From Alistipes sp. (GTDB taxonomy: Bacteria > Bacteroidota > Bacteroidia > Bacteroidales > Rikenellaceae): a stretch of 8,226 nt of DNA. The notes beneath the pieces are model-generated. The model saw nothing but the letters and a program-made list of their open reading frames with translations, made no database searches and was not told where the DNA came from. Made by a program: the position numbers and the translations under genes. Positions within the stretch are counted from its first letter, which is position 1; the number at the start of each line of letters is the position of its first letter. The DNA lies in contig JAIEHQ010000045.1 in the NCBI GenBank assembly GCA_029065825.1, positions 1 to 8,226 of the forward strand, written 5' to 3'. This document shows, piece by piece, positions 6,667-8,226 of this stretch.

Positions 6667-7986
6667 ATGGAAAACAACGAAAAATACGATTTGGATATGA
6701 AGAAGTTTTGCGAAGGACTCCGTACGGAGGATTGGGTGGTCGTTTGGGTTTCGATCCCCCTGCTGCTGTTGGCCGCCCTGGTGCCCGGCCGGCTGCCTGC
6801 GGTCCCTGCGACGCTCGCCACCGGTGCGGCGTGGGGGAATATCGGCGCGCTGCTGGTCATCGTGCTGGCGGTGCTTTATGCCGGCATGGCGATGCTGCGC
6901 CGCCCGATGAAGGGGCTGTTCCCGTCGCTGGCGGCGGTTTTCCTGCTTTCGCTGGTGGCGCAGATGATCGCCAAGATCCCGGCCGTCTCCTATTACGGAT
7001 TCGAGTCGGTCTTCTTCTCGGTGCTGCTGGGTCTGCTCGTGCGCAACGTGTGGCGGCTTCCCGAGTGGATGAAGCCGGCCGTGCAGGGCGAGTTCTTCAT
7101 CAAGATCGGTGTGGTCTGCCTCGGTGCGACCATCCTCTTCAGCGACGTGATGCGTTCGGGTATCTTCGGACTGGTGCAGGCCTGTCTGGTGGTGGCTGTC
7201 GTCTGGTTTTTCGCCTACTGGACGGCGCGGCGCATGAAGGTCGATCGGAGGTCGGCGATGATTCTTTCGAGCGGCGTGTCGATATGCGGCGTGTCGGCCT
7301 GCATCACGGCGGCCCGCGTGGCCGGCGGCGACGACCGCAAGCTCTCCTATATCGTCTCGCTGGTGCTGATCGTCGTGGTGCCGATGATCTACCTGATGCC
7401 CTGGCTGGCCGGACAGGTGCTGCCGCTGCTGTTCGACGATCCGCAGACGGTGCAGGAGGTGGCCGGAGCGTGGATCGGCGGAACGATCGACACCACCTCG
7501 GGCGTGGCGGCTTCGAGTACGATCGTGGGCGAGACGGCCAACCAGCATGCCGTCATCATCAAGGCGGCGCAGAACGTGCTGATCGGCGTGGTGGCCTTTT
7601 TCATCGCCCTCTACCTCTCGACCCGCAGCGAGGGCGGGGAGGGCGAGCGCCGTCCTTCGCTCGGGATCGTGTGGGAGAAGTTCCCCAAGTTCATCCTCGG
7701 CTTCGTGGCCGCATCGCTCCTCTTCAGCCTTTGTCAGTCGGGCGGATTCTTCGTGCCCGATGCGAGGGGCAAGCTGCTCGAACCGGGGGCGGCGAAGATG
7801 TTCTCGACCGTCTTTTTCTCGCTGGCTTTCGTCTGCATCGGCCTGGATACGCGCCTCAAGGAGATCGTCTCGAAGGAGAACCGCAATGTGATGGCCGCCT
7901 TCCTGACGGCTCAGGCATGGAATATCGTCGTGACCTTCCTGATCGCCTGCCTGCTCTTCGGGGTGCTCAAGCCCATGTGGGCCTGA
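6667..7986 (+). CDS. yeiH: YeiH/UPF0324-family membrane protein, putative sulfate exporter
   Basis: This 439-residue integral membrane protein has about eleven hydrophobic segments (for example 22-41, 57-76, 85-103, 111-127, 143-160, 167-187, 225-250, 303-318, 341-357, 378-395 and 409-434). The family signatures are visible: SSGVSICGVSA (201-211), GAWIGGTIDTTSGVAAS (267-283), KAAQNVLIGV (299-308) and FVCIGLDTRLKEI (388-400). The family is annotated as putative sulfate or sulfonate-related exporters, with weak experimental support. It is longer than the roughly 340-residue E. coli YeiH because of an N-terminal extension, an extra helix pair and a polar loop near 318-335. The ATG at 6667 was chosen, but an in-frame ATG at 6697 (Met11) is also plausible; neither has a Shine-Dalgarno sequence. 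It diverges from tgt and is monocistronic, followed by a strong terminator. No sulfur-metabolism gene is adjacent, so the substrate is open. Confidence 0.87.
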   Translation: MENNEKYDLDMKKFCEGLRTEDWVVVWVSIPLLLLAALVPGRLPAVPATLATGAAWGNIGALLVIVLAVLYAGMAMLRRPMKGLFPSLAAVFLLSLVAQMIAKIPAVSYYGFESVFFSVLLGLLVRNVWRLPEWMKPAVQGEFFIKIGVVCLGATILFSDVMRSGIFGLVQACLVVAVVWFFAYWTARRMKVDRRSAMILSSGVSICGVSACITAARVAGGDDRKLSYIVSLVLIVVVPMIYLMPWLAGQVLPLLFDDPQTVQEVAGAWIGGTIDTTSGVAASSTIVGETANQHAVIIKAAQNVLIGVVAFFIALYLSTRSEGGEGERRPSLGIVWEKFPKFILGFVAASLLFSLCQSGGFFVPDARGKLLEPGAAKMFSTVFFSLAFVCIGLDTRLKEIVSKENRNVMAAFLTAQAWNIVVTFLIACLLFGVLKPMWA

Positions 7987-8005
7987 TCCGGCGCTGGGAT
8001 TCAGG

Positions 8006-8037
8006 GGCCGTCGTCTTCGGGCGACGGCCTTTTCTTT
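8006..8037 (+). terminator. Intrinsic terminator with TTCG tetraloop after the yeiH-like gene
   Basis: A 10-bp stem (arms GGCCGTCGTC and GGCGACGGCC, with one G-T pair) closes a C(TTCG)G loop, an exceptionally stable tetraloop in RNA. TTTTCTTT follows at once. It starts 20 bp after the stop codon and isolates the gene from the downstream tRNA. Confidence 0.92.
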
Positions 8038-8098
8038 CGCTGTAGGGGGCGTTGTGAGGCCGGTGTTGTGGATTTTTTTGAAAAAAATGCAGAAAAAT

Positions 8099-8129
8099 TT
8101 TGCATGTAAGAAAAAACCGCCTATATTTG
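8099..8129 (+). promoter_or_regulatory. Consensus Bacteroidota promoter for tRNA-Gly
   Basis: TTTG at 8099-8102 and TATATTTG at 8122-8129 match the -33 and -7 elements, with the ideal 19-bp spacer. T and A tracts upstream (8073-8079 and 8081-8087, then 8093-8101) form an AT-rich block unlike the surrounding GC-rich DNA and may act like an UP element. The start of transcription should fall about 12-16 nt before the tRNA, giving a very short 5' leader for RNase P to remove. Confidence 0.88.
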
Positions 8130-8149
8130 CACTCCGAAATACAACGATT

Positions 8150-8222
8150 GCGGAAATAGCTCAGTTGGTAGAGCACAACCTTGCCAAGGTTGGGGTCGCG
8201 AGTTCGAGTCTCGTTTTCCGCT
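8150..8222 (+). tRNA. tRNA-Gly (anticodon GCC)
   Basis: The full cloverleaf can be drawn. The acceptor stem is GCGGAAA with TTTCCGC, the D stem GCTC with GAGC, the anticodon stem CAACC with GGTTG around loop TTGCCAA, and the T stem GCGAG with CTCGT (one G-T pair) around TTCGAGT. The anticodon GCC at 8183-8185 reads GGC and GGU. The discriminator base is T, normal for bacterial tRNA-Gly. The CCA end is not encoded (the next bases are CAAA), so it must be added by nucleotidyltransferase. The window ends 4 bases later, so further tRNAs in the transcript cannot be excluded. Confidence 0.97.
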
Positions 8223-8226
8223 CAAA

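Noticed and set aside
6450..6860. Upstream extension of tgt to a 513-codon frame
   Set aside because: It would run through the TATCTTTG promoter and into the divergent yeiH-like gene. The conserved Tgt N-terminus starts at 6449.
6427..7548. A 373-codon minus-strand frame across the yeiH-like gene
   Set aside because: Its translation is His/Arg/Gln-rich without domains and mirrors the codon pattern of the real transporter on the plus strand.
8073..8104. T7-G-A7 and TGCA-flanked A/T tract as a second terminator
   Set aside because: The stem would be pure A-T with a one-base loop. A strong terminator lies just upstream, and the tract fits better as an AT-rich promoter-proximal element.
7967..8176. 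A 69-codon minus-strand frame over the terminator and tRNA
   Set aside because: It overlaps the intrinsic terminator, the tRNA promoter and the tRNA itself, which fully explain the segment.

Overview
The window looks like chromosome from a GC-rich member of the Bacteroidota, most likely Alistipes or a close relative (Rikenellaceae). Several signs agree. Promoters have the Bacteroidota form (TTTG, 19 bp, TAnnTTTG), most clearly in front of the tRNA gene. Starts lack Shine-Dalgarno sequences. An S46 dipeptidyl-peptidase and a kinase-free PASTA membrane protein sit next to an RluD-type gene. The genus is an inference from gene content and base composition, not a search result.

From about 6474 down to 1, seven genes run on the minus strand with gaps of 5 to 68 bp. 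In order of transcription they are tgt (queuosine tRNA-guanine transglycosylase), an LptF/LptG-family permease, mqnE (aminofutalosine synthase), a PASTA-domain membrane protein, an RluD-type 23S rRNA pseudouridine synthase, maf (dTTP/UTP pyrophosphatase) and the first 92 codons of an S46 peptidase cut by the window edge. The first five are separated by only 5 to 16 bp and probably share one transcript from a TATCTTTG promoter just upstream of tgt. The gaps widen before maf (61 bp) and before the S46 gene (68 bp, with a GC-rich hairpin), so the tail may be separately controlled. The operon mixes RNA modification, envelope lipid export, menaquinone synthesis and nucleotide housekeeping, with no single pathway.

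Between 6450 and 6666 lies a 217-bp divergent intergenic region with a perfect 10-bp palindrome nested inside a wider inverted repeat on the same centre. On the plus strand it is followed by a YeiH/UPF0324-family membrane protein (putative sulfate exporter), a strong intrinsic terminator with a TTCG tetraloop, an AT-rich promoter and tRNA-Gly(GCC). The window ends 4 bases after the tRNA.

This is mainly housekeeping DNA and I see no mobile element, CRISPR array or obvious defence system. The points most worth a second look are a Tgt that has lost the three cysteines of its usual zinc site, the PASTA protein without a kinase, and the nested palindrome in the divergent promoter region.
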